Shown here: one piece after another, positions 32,525 to 42,078 of the stretch
Position numbering within the stretch: the first letter of the stretch is position 1
Layout: each line of letters opens with the position of its first letter
Assembly: GCA_023548195.1 (NCBI GenBank)
Contig: JAJHZJ010000252.1
Span: 4,414,841-4,478,840, forward strand
Reading direction: 5' to 3'
Origin: Bettongia penicillata ogilbyi
Lineage: Eukaryota; Chordata; Mammalia; Diprotodontia; Potoroidae
DNA length: 64,000 nucleotides
The notes under the pieces: generated by a model
Database searches by the model: none
Seen by the model: only the letters and a program-made list of their open reading frames with translations
What the model was told of the DNA's origin: nothing
Made by a program: the position numbers and the translations under genes

Positions 32525-32665
32525 TGAGATTTAGAGTTAGAAAGGATCTTAGGAGTCATCTAATTTATCCCCTCTCATTTAAGAAAAAAGAAAACAGATC
32601 TGGGAGTTGAAATGACTAGGATAAAGATACATAAGTGACAAAGTGAAGTTCTCCAAATCTAGGGC
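32525..32665 (-). mobile_element. MIR-type SINE fragment
   Basis: 'agttagaaaggatcttagga', 'gtcatctaatttatcccctc' and 'ttgaaatgactaggat' in antisense order. Diverged. Confidence 0.55.
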
Positions 32666-32702
32666 ATTTCTTTTTTTTTTTTCAGCCCAATCTGTAAAAC
32701 TA

Positions 32703-32754
<52 letters not shown>
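32703..32754. repeat. (CA)n microsatellite, 26 units
   Basis: A pure AC run. The short Thr-His and Cys-Val open frames over it are artefacts. Confidence 0.98.
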
Positions 32755-32755
<1 letters not shown>

Positions 32756-32844
32756 ACTGGCTATTCCTAAAACAATCTTAGATTTTACCTTTTCATCTCT
32801 CAAATTTATCCTCTTCTCTCCTTTGCCCCTGCCCCTTTTCTAGT

Positions 32845-33578
32845 GCAGACCCTTTGCACCTCACACCTGTATTATTTCAATAGCCTGCCTCAAGTCTCTC
32901 TTTCTTTCCCTTACCTCCTATCTGCCCATACACAACAAACTCCAGTGGATCCCTTTGGCCTCCAGGATCAAATACAAAATCTCTTTTTGGCATTCATACC
33001 CCTTTGTAACCTAGCCCCACCCCTAACTTTCTTACTTTCTTACACTTTAGCATGTTCCCTCTCTCCTGAACACCTCCCTGCCTTCCCCCCAAACACACTT
33101 TGCAACCTACTTTTCTAGTTCCCCCGTGCTGGAAATACCCTTCCTCCTTTCCAGTTAGTGACCTGACTTCTGGTGATTCCTTGAACATCTCCTTCTGCTC
33201 CAGGCATTTTCTCTGTTCTCTGGGCTGTCACCCAAACCTAGAATGTTCTCCTTCCTCATCTCCTCCTGCTAGCTTCTCCTGACTTCCTTCAAGACCCAGC
33301 TAAATTCCCACCTTCTCCAGGAAGCCTTACTCAGTCCCTCTTAATTCCAGTGCTTTCCCATTGTTGATTATTTTCTATTTAATCAATCAATTTATCCTAT
33401 ATATAGCTTATTTGTACTTGTATTACACTCTTCGAACATCATCTCCCCCATTACACTGTGAGCCCCTTGTGAGCAGGGATTATCTTTTGTCTTTCTTTGT
33501 ATTCCCTGCACGTAACACAGTGGTGCTCAATAAATGCACACAGCAAATGCTTAATAAATGCATATTAACTGACCTTTT
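32845..33578 (+). mobile_element. LINE L2, 3' 0.7 kb
   Basis: Sense L2 order: 'acctgtattatttcaatagc', 'ccagtggatccctttggcct', 'tgtaacctagccccacccct', 'aagacccagctaaattccca', 'ctgtgagccccttgtgagca' and 'caataaatgcacacagcaaa'. Short frames within (32843-33118, 33100-33282) are translated L2. Confidence 0.82.
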
Positions 33579-33754
33579 CTGTGAATCTTTCTAGTTTCAT
33601 CTTGGAAACATTACTCTTTGAAACAGAATTGTTGAGAAACACTGATGTTGCGAGACTCAGCCAGAAACATCACATTATCAGGAGTCCCTTAGTCTCCCAA
33701 GTCCTCAGTTTTTACAGTTATTCATTATATATGAGATTCCATCTTGTATGACCA

Positions 33755-33978
33755 TGCCTAAGCTTAGAATGTTGTCCTTCCTTACTTCTGTCTCTGAGAA
33801 TCCCTTGCAAAGTAAATTCCTTTGTCAAAGCAGAGGTCAAGGGACATAAATTGCATGAGATCTTTCCTGATCCTTCTGATGTTGGTGCCCTATCCCCCCC
33901 AACAAAAAATTTATATTTACCTTGTAGATCTTTTGTATGTACATGTTGATTCCTCTGAAATAACATAAGCTCCTTCAA
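33755..33978 (+). mobile_element. LINE L2 fragment
   Basis: 'gcttagaatgttgtccttcc', 'gagatctttcctgatccttc' and 'aacataagctccttcaacc'. It ends where an oppositely oriented L2 starts. Confidence 0.55.
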
Positions 33979-34115
33979 CCAATCATCAAATATTTATTGA
34001 GGGTCTACCATGTACCAAACGCTGTGCTGGGCAATGAAGATAGAAACACAAAAATGAAAATGGTCTGTTTTCAAGGAGTTTGAATTCTACTGTGGTGGGA
34101 GGTAACCCATCTGAC
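33979..34115 (-). mobile_element. LINE L2 3' end, inverted against its neighbour
   Basis: 'aaatatttattgagggtcta', 'ccatgtaccaaacgctgtgc' and 'tttcaaggagtttgaattct'. The 3' ends of this copy and the previous one face each other. Confidence 0.65.
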
Positions 34116-34283
34116 GAAGTGCTACACTTTAGTGCTCTCTAAAAAAGGGGGCCACATACAACATGTAACAATTTGTCTTCACTGTGACCTAGTTTTGGAT
34201 ATTTCTGGCTTCTTCACAGTTTTCAACTAACTCTCACATTCTATTTCCTCAGTGATCACTTCTTTTTTAATTTACTTGACTTT

Positions 34284-34305
34284 ATCTCTCTCTCTCTCTC
34301 TCTCT

Positions 34306-34357
<52 letters not shown>

Positions 34358-34358
34358 T
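34284..34358. repeat. (CT)n-(CA)n compound microsatellite
   Basis: CT run followed by CACATACAC and a CA run with one AA interruption. Confidence 0.97.
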
Positions 34359-34616
34359 TCATTTCACCAGGTCTGTTTGTCATTTTGATTCCTTTTTACC
34401 CTTCTGGATGGTCCTATACTAGTTGCCCATCTTATTCTACTTATTTCTTTATTTCCAGAAGCAAATCCTATGCCTTGTTTCATACAAGTTTTATTTCTTT
34501 TGTGCATAGCAACTCCCCTGGATTACCTCCCAAGAGGGTGGCTACTACCTTTAGATTTAAACGGTTTACTGTGGGTCTGTATTCCTAAAAATTATAGATC
34601 ATGAGCCCCCACCAGT

Positions 34617-35648
34617 GGTCTTCCCATTTATAATCAGCTAATAGACCCAGTAAGTTCAAAAAAAGAGTATTTACTAAGATGACAGAGCAAAAAAAAATTG
34701 AAGCTACAAGGTATTCCCCTCCTCCTAAGAAATGAGGAACACTCTCATACAATACACACAGCATCCAAGGGAAGAGTAACCACAAACTTCGCAGTGCAGA
34801 ACACATAAGAAAATCCTTATGTCCAAAGAAACTCATTCCTCTGATACTACAGAACCTTGATGTCCCTTCTCTGCTCAAGGAGTTCTCAAGGTGCAACCCC
34901 TTGGAATGGCTTCTTTTCTAGGTAGGTCCCTCAGATGGGTTCCCAGGTCTTCTCCTTTCAATGGTCATATGTCTTCAATATTATCACCGGTCATGTACCT
35001 TGAAACTGCATCTTTACTGATTGTCAGAACTGCTTGTCTCTGCTTCCTGTCCTGAGTAGTTCTGAAGGGGAGCTCAGCTTTATAAGGGGCCATTAAGTGC
35101 AGGATCATCTTTTTCCATTCATTGGCATTTCCCCTTTTAATTCAGTCAAGGGAAACCCCTCCCCATTACATAAGGGGATGATAGGCGGATCTATTGTCAC
35201 TCTGATTCCATGTTGGGCAGAAGTTGCTCCTGCTTTCAGTCCTTCCCTATTATCTACACTGGGTTCCCCTCTAGTTGGGATTTAATTAGTTGAGTTTCCT
35301 GATTCCTAAATATGTACCAATATACAATTTTTCGACCCTCAAAGTGAGCATCTTCCAAGCTACTATCTAACTCTTGGCAGTCTCTCCATGGTGAGTTAGT
35401 GGCCCTCTCTTTTAATGTTCTGCTTAGCTCTTAATCCATCATAGTTATCCATTGGCTCTTCAGCAAGTCTTGTCAGTTCCCCAATAGACAGTAAGTCGTT
35501 TTGATTCACTGTCTTTGTGGGGTTCTGACCCTAACTTCTGGAGCCATTTTGTAAATAATCAAATTGCCCTATTTTTCTATGACTTAGGGAAGTGGACTCT
35601 AGCAATATATTATTCTGTTCATTCCCTGAACACAAAAATTTCTTAACA
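34617..35648 (-). mobile_element. LTR-like segment
   Basis: Read on the minus strand this begins TGTTAAG near 35648. It has an ACAAAATGGCTCC word (YY1-like, about 35540-35552) and a TTATAAAG core-promoter-like word near 35079-35087. It ends next to a TGGTGGGGGCTC stretch (34602-34616) that resembles a tRNA-Pro primer-binding site. It lies just downstream, on the minus strand, of the Gypsy-type integrase remnant, so it may be that element's LTR or an unrelated class I LTR. Boundaries are uncertain. The 103-codon minus frame at its end is not a gene. Confidence 0.4.
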
Positions 35649-35690
35649 TAAGTGTGTTACCTAGGTGGAGATCTTAGCATGGAACTATTT

Positions 35691-35850
35691 TAGGGATAGG
35701 AAACTTGTAGCCTTGAGGCCACATGTGGCCCTCTAGGTCCCCAAATGAGGACAGCTATGTTCTGTGAAGTTTGGATTCAGTCAAAGGGCCACACTTGAGG
35801 GCTTAGAGGTCCAACATCTGGTCTCAAGGCTGCAGGTTCCCCATCCCTGA
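35691..35850. mobile_element. Fold-back hAT-like MITE, copy 1 of 2
   Basis: The left arm 'ggaaacttgtagccttgagg' pairs with the right arm 'ctcaaggctgcaggttcccc'. Internal phrases 'ccacatgtggccctctaggt' and 'tggattcagtcaaagggcc' occur in both this copy and 56861-57014. It has no coding capacity, so it must have been moved by another element's transposase. Confidence 0.7.
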
Positions 35851-35999
35851 ACGAGGACATTATACTATCACTCATTTCTATCAGTTTTTCTGCGTTGAAG
35901 CCAAGGCTGAACACTTCTTCATCTTATCTTTTAAGTGAGATAAATACTGAATATGTTTTGCTTTCTTCCCTATTTTCCTTCAAGGTAACAGAAAAACAT

Positions 36000-36521
36000 G
36001 ACACCCCACCAACACCTCCCTCACCTACCCCCAACAACATGAACTGGAGTAAATCTTGTGATATCATCCCTAGCAATATTGCACACCTATCTTAGAAATG
36101 CCATACATTGACTCTACTGAGATACATGCTCTGAATTTAAGGTCCCTAGTACATACAGTAGGAGGTGGTTGAAGGACTCAAGCACTGGAGGGTAGTATGA
36201 GATGGTAAAGACTTTTTGATTCTTTCTGAGACCAATATCATAAGTAATTTGCTGTCAAAATCACTATCTTGATCAGAGTGAATTCTAGTAAGGTGATCAT
36301 ATTTTAAGAAATATTCACATTACATCTTATTCACTGTATTAGCTATCTGCTTTCTGGTAATAGGTATGACTGCATACTGAATGAAAAGATCAGTTTCCAC
36401 TGTAATATGGCTGAAGTCCTTGTCGATTTCTTACAGAAACAGAAAGTTAGGGCACATAAGTTTATATGTACATTCACATCCACATCCACATTCACATCCA
36501 TATACATATACATATACATAA
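36000..36521 (-). pseudogene. Ty3/Gypsy-type integrase core remnant
   Basis: Read on the minus strand from about 36440 down to 36000, the translation passes through the integrase catalytic core in the right order. It starts with ITVETDLF (like the T-D of the first catalytic Asp motif), then IHSDQDSDF at about 36285-36260 (second Asp motif), and a degraded 'TTPYHPQ'-like stretch near 36175. A LLYVLGTL segment follows, then a RDDITRFTPVH stretch at about 36072-36032, like the region after the core in vertebrate Gypsy elements. Stops and frame changes make it non-functional. The HSDQ form and 'RDD.T.F.P' tail fit Ty3/Gypsy better than gammaretroviral or ERV-L integrases. Confidence 0.6.
36481..36516. 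repeat. CACATC/CATATA microsatellite
   Basis: CACATCCACATTC units followed by CATATA units directly upstream of the SINE. Confidence 0.7.
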
Positions 36522-36775
36522 ATCAGGGTGACACAGCAGAGAGAACACTGGGCACTGGGCCTGGAGTCAGGAAGAATCATATTCTTAAGTTTAAATCTGG
36601 CGTCAGACACTAGACATGTGACCCCGGGCAAGTCACTTACCCCTGTTTACTTCAGTTTCCTCAACTGTAAAATGAGCTGGAGAAGGAAATGGAAAACCAC
36701 TCCACTATCTTTGCCAAGAAAACTTCAAATGGGGTCATGAAGAGTCAAAAATGACTGAAACAACTGAACAGCATA
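36522..36775 (+). mobile_element. tRNA-derived SINE inserted in the integrase remnant
   Basis: Full-length: 'gtgacacagcagagagaaca', 'ctggagtcaggaagaatcat', 'agctggagaaggaaatggaa', 'tatctttgccaagaaaactt' and 'atgactgaaacaactgaaca'. CATATA-rich DNA on both sides hides any target-site duplication. It separates the integrase core from the zinc-binding N-terminal region. Confidence 0.88.
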
Positions 36776-36885
36776 TATATTTATACACACATACATACAT
36801 ATGTAGGTGTACATTTACATGTGCATGTATATAATAAATACTTTATATAAATATACATATAGTGTGTATGTGTACATACACAAGT
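36776..36885. repeat. TATA/CATA/TGTA microsatellite
   Basis: Degenerate TA/CA/TG units next to the SINE tail. Confidence 0.75.
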
Positions 36886-37042
36886 ATGTAGTACAAGTTG
36901 TTATTTTCTTATGAATAATCAGGCATAGGCTTTATAAACATCCACTATAATCTAGGGCCAAAAATATGTCTCTCTAGAGTAGAGCAGGTCAAGAAGCTCA
37001 AGGAGTAATGAGCCTCCAGTGAATTTCCAGCAGAATGAGAAA
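36886..37042 (-). pseudogene. Ty3/Gypsy-type integrase N-terminal region remnant
   Basis: On the minus strand the translation contains SRETYFWP near 36985-36962 followed by DVYKAY. This is the signature that ends the first half of the HHCC zinc-binding region in Gypsy integrases ('R..YFWP...DV..Y'). An upstream HSAGNS stretch in a neighbouring frame resembles the preceding 'H..AGH' motif. Very decayed and assigned mainly because the core follows in the right order. Confidence 0.42.
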
Positions 37043-37044
37043 AA

Positions 37045-37156
37045 GCCTTATCAGAACTTGTGATTGAACACTTTGAAAATTAATTAGTTGGAATTTGAAA
37101 AATTAATAAAATAGTTAAACTATTAGCTTATTGTGAAAGTATATGCACGCGCACAT

Positions 37157-37188
<32 letters not shown>

Positions 37189-37612
37189 GACAAATGGTCA
37201 ACATCAAAAAGGAAAAGGAAAGCCTCATAACAAATGGAAAAATGAAAGAAATCTAAGTAACTAGTTTGCTTATTATACACCAACAGAACTGATAAGGGAA
37301 AATGAATGACTGTTTGCAAAAATGTAAAATACTCAGATTAACAGAATAAGAAATAGAAAATTTAAAAAACCCAATCTCAGAGGAAAAAACTGGGCAAGCC
37401 ATAAAGGAATTCTCAAAGGAAAGGAAAAATCAAAAACAAAAATCCAGGAACAACTAGATTTACAATTGAACTCTGTCAAACATTTAAAGAACAATTAATT
37501 CTGTTGTTATATGTTATTTGTGAAAAATAGAGGGGAAAGGGATCCCTACAAATTTCAGAAGCAAATTTTTGTTACAAAATTATTAAAGACTTTTATGATT
37601 TATCCTTCCCAC
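37045..37612 (+). mobile_element. LINE-1 ORF2 fragment (reverse-transcriptase region)
   Basis: Around 37350-37580 the plus translation gives, across stops, a pattern like 'KNKNPG..RFTIELCQTFKEQLI' followed by 'KGSLQISEANF'. This matches the start of the L1 reverse-transcriptase domain ('KSPGPDGF..EFYQTFKEEL'). Heavily mutated and non-functional. A CA microsatellite interrupts the left part. Confidence 0.68.
37143..37188. repeat. (CA)n microsatellite
   Basis: GCACGCGCACATGCA followed by a CA run. Confidence 0.95.
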
Positions 37613-38769
37613 TACCCTTTCTTCATCTTTATTTTTTGATCATTTAACAAAATGACAATTATTTCACTATTAACTCAAGTACCCTTTGAAGCACTTTGCA
37701 TAAGAAAGTCAGCATATTTCATAATAATATTGAAGGGTCCCATGCTCTGCTCTCTTGTTGTCATATAATTTTGCAGAGAATCTTCCTTTTAATTGACTTC
37801 TTTTTTAAAATAAAAATTGGTTATTCTTTAAGGAGTTTTTTTTTCTTCTTAAGTTTTAAAAAATGTATTTACATCTTTTGTTTTATGTCATTTTCATTTC
37901 CAAATATTTCATTCCTTCCTCTTCTACTCTTGTGCCAACTTGAAAAATCACATTAACTCCTCATTCATATTTTTCAAAAGAAATGATTTTCTGTGAAGCA
38001 TGCAATGTGTCCTAGTTACATAGGCAGATCATATTTAAACTAATGCTTGACCTGAATTTCATTGTAACATCAAGTGAATTCTGTCACTTCAGAGTATGAT
38101 AAAATTCTCCCATGTTATATCATTTTAATTAAGATTCTGTCAAGCTTATTCAAAATTATTTTGATGATGCAATATCACCTACAGATTGGCAAAGAAACAA
38201 GTCCCCCCTAACCCATAAGGCTAAAAAATGTTACATATATGTAATAACACAGGAACATCTCTAACTGCAGCTATTGCTTCATCAGTTTGCTGCAAAGATA
38301 GGAAGAGATCTTAATTTCAAATAATTGTGCATAAAGGTCTTCAGATATGTAGGAAGTTCTCTTCTCCATCATATTAGTTACAAGCAGAATCCAAAGTTGC
38401 TTTGTAAATGATCCTCCCTTGCTCTTTTAGCCATATCAATTGCTGTCAGTAGTACCAATATTTCTCCTACTTCATTTAGTAATTAATGCAATTAATTAAT
38501 GTAATTTACATTTAGAAACACTATAAGCAACCTTATTTATTGCAAGAAATTCTTTTGATTTCAGAAACATGGCTTTTGAAAGGTTTTTTGTTTATTAAAA
38601 GTATCTAATTTTCTCTGAAAAAAATTGTCTTGCCAACATAATCTGAATATAAATTTTTAAGATTTTCAATTTTTCATGATAATAAACAAATATTAAACTT
38701 AAATTGTTATTCAAAATTCCAAATACCTATTCTTGAAGTATTTCTATTTTAGTTTTTAAAAATATCTTA
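37613..38769. other. AT-rich, mostly unassigned
   Basis: At 37840-37955 the phrases 'atgtatttacatcttttgtt' and 'ttccaaatatttcattcctt' resemble antisense marsupial L1 3' UTR (weak). The rest shows no repeat or gene. Confidence 0.35.
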
Positions 38770-39175
38770 TTAATTTAATAGTATTTTATTTTTTCTTCAA
38801 CTGCATGGCAAGAAAATTTTTAGCACTCATTTTTACAAGATTTTGAGTTCCAAATTTTTCTCCCTCCCTCCTTCTGCTCCCCTTTTCTGAAAGTGGTAGG
38901 TGGTTTGACACAGTTTATATATGTGCTATCATGTAAAAATATTTCCATATTAGTCACAATTGTGAAATAAGAAACAGATCAAAAGGGGGAAAAAACATGA
39001 AAAAGAATGATGTAACTGAAAAAAAAAAATGCTTTGATCCCCATTCAGAGTCCACCAGGTCTTTATTTGGATGTGGAGAGCACTTCCTTCCATGAGTTCT
39101 TGTCTTGAATCATTTTGCTACTGAGATGAGTCATTCATAGCTGGTTATCACAACTCTTTTTCAATATTGTACTAA
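38770..39175 (-). mobile_element. LINE-1 3' UTR
   Basis: Antisense marsupial L1 3' UTR phrases: 'gttccaaatttttctccctc', 'tatatatgtgctatcatgta', 'tttccatattagtcacaatt', 'agaaacagatcaaaaggggg', 'tttatttggatgtggagagc' and 'gctggttatcacaactcttt'. Confidence 0.7.
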
Positions 39176-39239
39176 AAATGTGAGCTATAGCAATAAGAGG
39201 AGAAAAAAAATTGAAGGAATTAGAAGAGGCAAGTAAATG

Positions 39240-39479
39240 CTTTCCTAGACTACAACCATAACCTTCTAGTTGGTTTTCCTATCTCAAGTCTCTTCCCTAT
39301 TCCAATCCATCCTCCACACAGGATGTCAAAGTGATCTTCCTTAAAGTGCGGGTCTCACTATGTCACTCCATCACTCAGCAAACTCAAGTGGTTCCTTATT
39401 ATCTTATCTAGGACTTTTCACTGGAAGACCTCTATGCTATGAATGCAATCCTTCACCATTACTACCTCACAGAATCCCA
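39240..39479 (+). mobile_element. LINE L2 fragment
   Basis: 'tctcaagtctcttccctatt', 'ccaatccatcctccacacag', 'aaagtgatcttccttaaagt' and 'ctcaagtggttccttattat'. It is cut at the right by a SINE. Confidence 0.7.
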
Positions 39480-39692
39480 GTTATTGTCGTCCCACTCTCT
39501 GTGACCATTTTGGGGTTTTCTTGGCAAAGATACTAAAATACTTTACCATTTCCTTCTCCAGCTCATTTTACAGATGAGAAAACTGAGGTAAACTGGATTA
39601 AGTAACTTGCCCAGCTAGTAAGTGTCCGAGGCTGGATTTAAACTCAGTTCTTTCTGACTCCAGGTCTGGCATTCTATCAGCCTAGCTGCTCC
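39480..39692 (-). mobile_element. tRNA-derived marsupial SINE
   Basis: 'gttttcttggcaaagatact', 'cattttacagatgagaaaac' and 'gtaacttgcccagctagtaa'. A gap removes the usual 'gggtcacaca'. Head 'tatcagcctagctgctccct'. Confidence 0.85.
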
Positions 39693-40627
39693 CTAGTCAG
39701 TGACTTTACATTGACCTGAGGAGCACATCAGTGCCCATGAACACTCCCCAAAAGTTCTTCCTTTTGGCCTCCTTAGTTGCGTAGAGTGGATCTGGCATTT
39801 TACATGTCTTTTCCTTCAGTCTTCCTCAGGAGAACCCAAACAGGTTCAAGAAAATAATTACCATATACCAATTGTGTTGTCCTCTGACCAATGAAAATTG
39901 CTCCATTAATCAGGCCCGCTTGTAAGCTTCCAATTTCAGAAATTCTCATTTTGGACTGGCAAGGCAGAACAAGGCTGCAGATAAATTAGCCCATGTATGA
40001 TTACATGTGAAAAGGCATTGATTTAAGATATTTCCTTGTCTGAGCTGACAACTTATCTAAATAGTCTCTTGCCTCAACAAGACAACTCACAGTCATATTG
40101 TGTACCACAGGACTATTACAAGCACAGTGCCTTGAGTCCTGTGCCCTGTTCTCAGATTGACATACAGTTTACAAAAAACATTCCTATTAATGGACTGTTT
40201 TTTTAATAAAGTGGATTACTGAAACATGGAGGAAGGTATTAGGCAGAAAATAAAAAAGGATCGAAAAGAAATGGTATATTTCTTTTGTGAGTGATGTATT
40301 GATTTAATGAATTATATACTGATTTGGGGAAATTTTTAGAGTTTAGTGATTTATTGAAATTTTAGAGATGTTCAAAATTGCCCATTTATAAAGGGGAAAG
40401 TAATTAGTATTGTATCATAATTCTTGAGACCACCCTTCTGGTCTCTTTATTTCTGATTCTATCAGAAATTTCCAATGGCAACAATAATAGTTTCTGTGGA
40501 AAGAATTCATTCAACAAATTTTGGGCCACTCATGAGTCTCTTGAGGAGTATGATCTAATATTCTCTTCTAGACTAGGGTAGGGTAGTGTAGTCTAAAGAC
40601 CACCCCTTCATGAGTCAGGTGATCAGC
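39693..40627. other. Repeat-free interval
   Basis: No repeat family recognised. Part 39835-40250 has a unique-sequence look with a TGATTTAAGATA word and AT-rich homeobox-like sites. Possible conserved noncoding DNA; no gene. Confidence 0.35.
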
Positions 40628-40812
40628 AGTACGAAGGGGCTGATAAAAGATACTGGCTGTGTGAACTTGAGCAAGTCACTTAGCCCTGTTTACCTCAATT
40701 TCCTCATCTGTAAAATGAGCTGGAGAAGGAAATGGCAAATCATTCCAGTATCTTTGCCAAGAAAACTCCAAATGAGTCATTAAGAGTCAGACACAACTGT
40801 ACAAGAGTAACA
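40628..40812 (+). mobile_element. tRNA-derived SINE, head missing
   Basis: 'actggctgtgtgaacttgag', 'caatttcctcatctgtaaaa', 'agctggagaaggaaatggca' and 'agtcagacacaactgtacaa'. Confidence 0.85.
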
Positions 40813-40879
40813 ACCAAAGAAAATTGAATGGCTCTTACTTAGAGTTTCCCAAAGATGCTAGCTATTCCTTTTCCATAAA

Positions 40880-41005
40880 TAATTGATTTAAAGTGAGGCA
40901 TTCAAAACTTTCTGAACCTTACTTAGTTTCTTGGTCTGTAAAATAAGGACAACATTTGCACTAGCTACCTCATAGGGTTGTTATCATGAGAACAGCTTCC
41001 TAGCC
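40880..41005 (+). mobile_element. MIR-type SINE fragment
   Basis: 'tttcttggtctgtaaaataa', 'ctagctacctcatagggttg' and 'ttatcatgagaacag'. Confidence 0.6.
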
Positions 41006-41854
41006 AGTAGAATGTTAAGGGAGGACAGGGACCTTCTTAACTTTTTAAAACTTTGAACTTTTTTGTTTTCTCACCTAGTACTACATTTATCACATAGGAC
41101 TGTAACTTAATGAACACTTTGAATTGGATTGGATTTAATTCTAAACCTTAAAGTTCTGTAGATATGAAATGTTATGAATATGTTGCAGATCACTGACATG
41201 GGCCCCTACCTGGAGATACTTCCCTTTCTGGAAGCCAACAAGCACCTACCAGCCTTGCCTGGACACAGAAGCATAAGAGCAGGATAAAAAGCCCACATCC
41301 TCCAACCTGGGAGGAGGGGTTGTAACCCCACTGAAATACTTGTGTGGACCTGCTAGACTCAGAGACAAATTTTCTTGGTTTGATTCCATTGGAAATTCTG
41401 GTTTCTCTTTCCTTGTGTGAATCATTTTACAAGCTGGGCTAGATTACTGAGAAACCACAGTCCCATCCTACTTGAATGAATCTCCTGTCTCTACCTATAT
41501 GTTTCCGAACTGTAACCATTCTACTTCAACCATGAACGAGTGTGACAACCTCTAATCTTGATCAATTAATGGAAAAGGAAACTAAGGTAAACTTTTCTGT
41601 TAGTCATTCCAACAGCTATCCTTCAAGGAGAGATTTTTATGAGTATCCTTAAAGTAAGTCTCTTAGGTCAGTAATGATACTGAGGAAACTCAAAGTTATA
41701 GCTTGCCCAAGGTCATACATTTAGTTGTTAACAAAATCAGAGCTTGCTAATAAAATCAGAGTTGGAACTTTGGCTTAATACCCATTGCTGAGAGTCTGCT
41801 AATTGTGTCCTGTTATAGTCAGGAAAAAGCTGACTCTTTAGGTGACTCTAACCC
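41006..41854. other. Mostly unassigned; weak MIR and LTR-like signs
   Basis: A diverged antisense MIR may lie at 41568-41745 ('tactgaggaaactcaaag', 'gcttgcccaaggtcatacat'). A GATAAAAAGCC word at about 41283 in a GC-richer setting is reminiscent of an LTR promoter, but nothing else supports this. Confidence 0.3.
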
Positions 41855-42078
41855 TCTAAACCTTGGATCCATAGAAAAACACTATGGGGAAATTTTGGGG
41901 GGTCCATAAACTCAAATGTGGAAAAATATTTACATTTTTTTACTAATCTCTAACTAAACTTCAGCATTTCTTTCAAGTATGTAGATAACAAAACATTATT
42001 CTGGGTAGGGGTCCTTCTGCTTCATTAGACTGCTAAAGGGATCCAGGACACACAAAAAGGTTAAGAACTCTTCAATTA
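41855..42078 (+). mobile_element. hAT-like mammal-wide DNA transposon
   Basis: 'ggggggtccataaactcaaa', 'aaaacattattctgggtagg', 'ggtccttctgcttcattaga' and the terminal repeat 'aaaaaggttaagaactctt' follow a widespread non-autonomous hAT-type consensus. The opposite-strand copy is at 15070-15290. Confidence 0.6.

Noticed and set aside
41280..41345. LTR promoter (GATAAAAAGCC)
   Set aside because: Only a single TATA-like word, with no LTR ends, polyadenylation context or second copy in the window.
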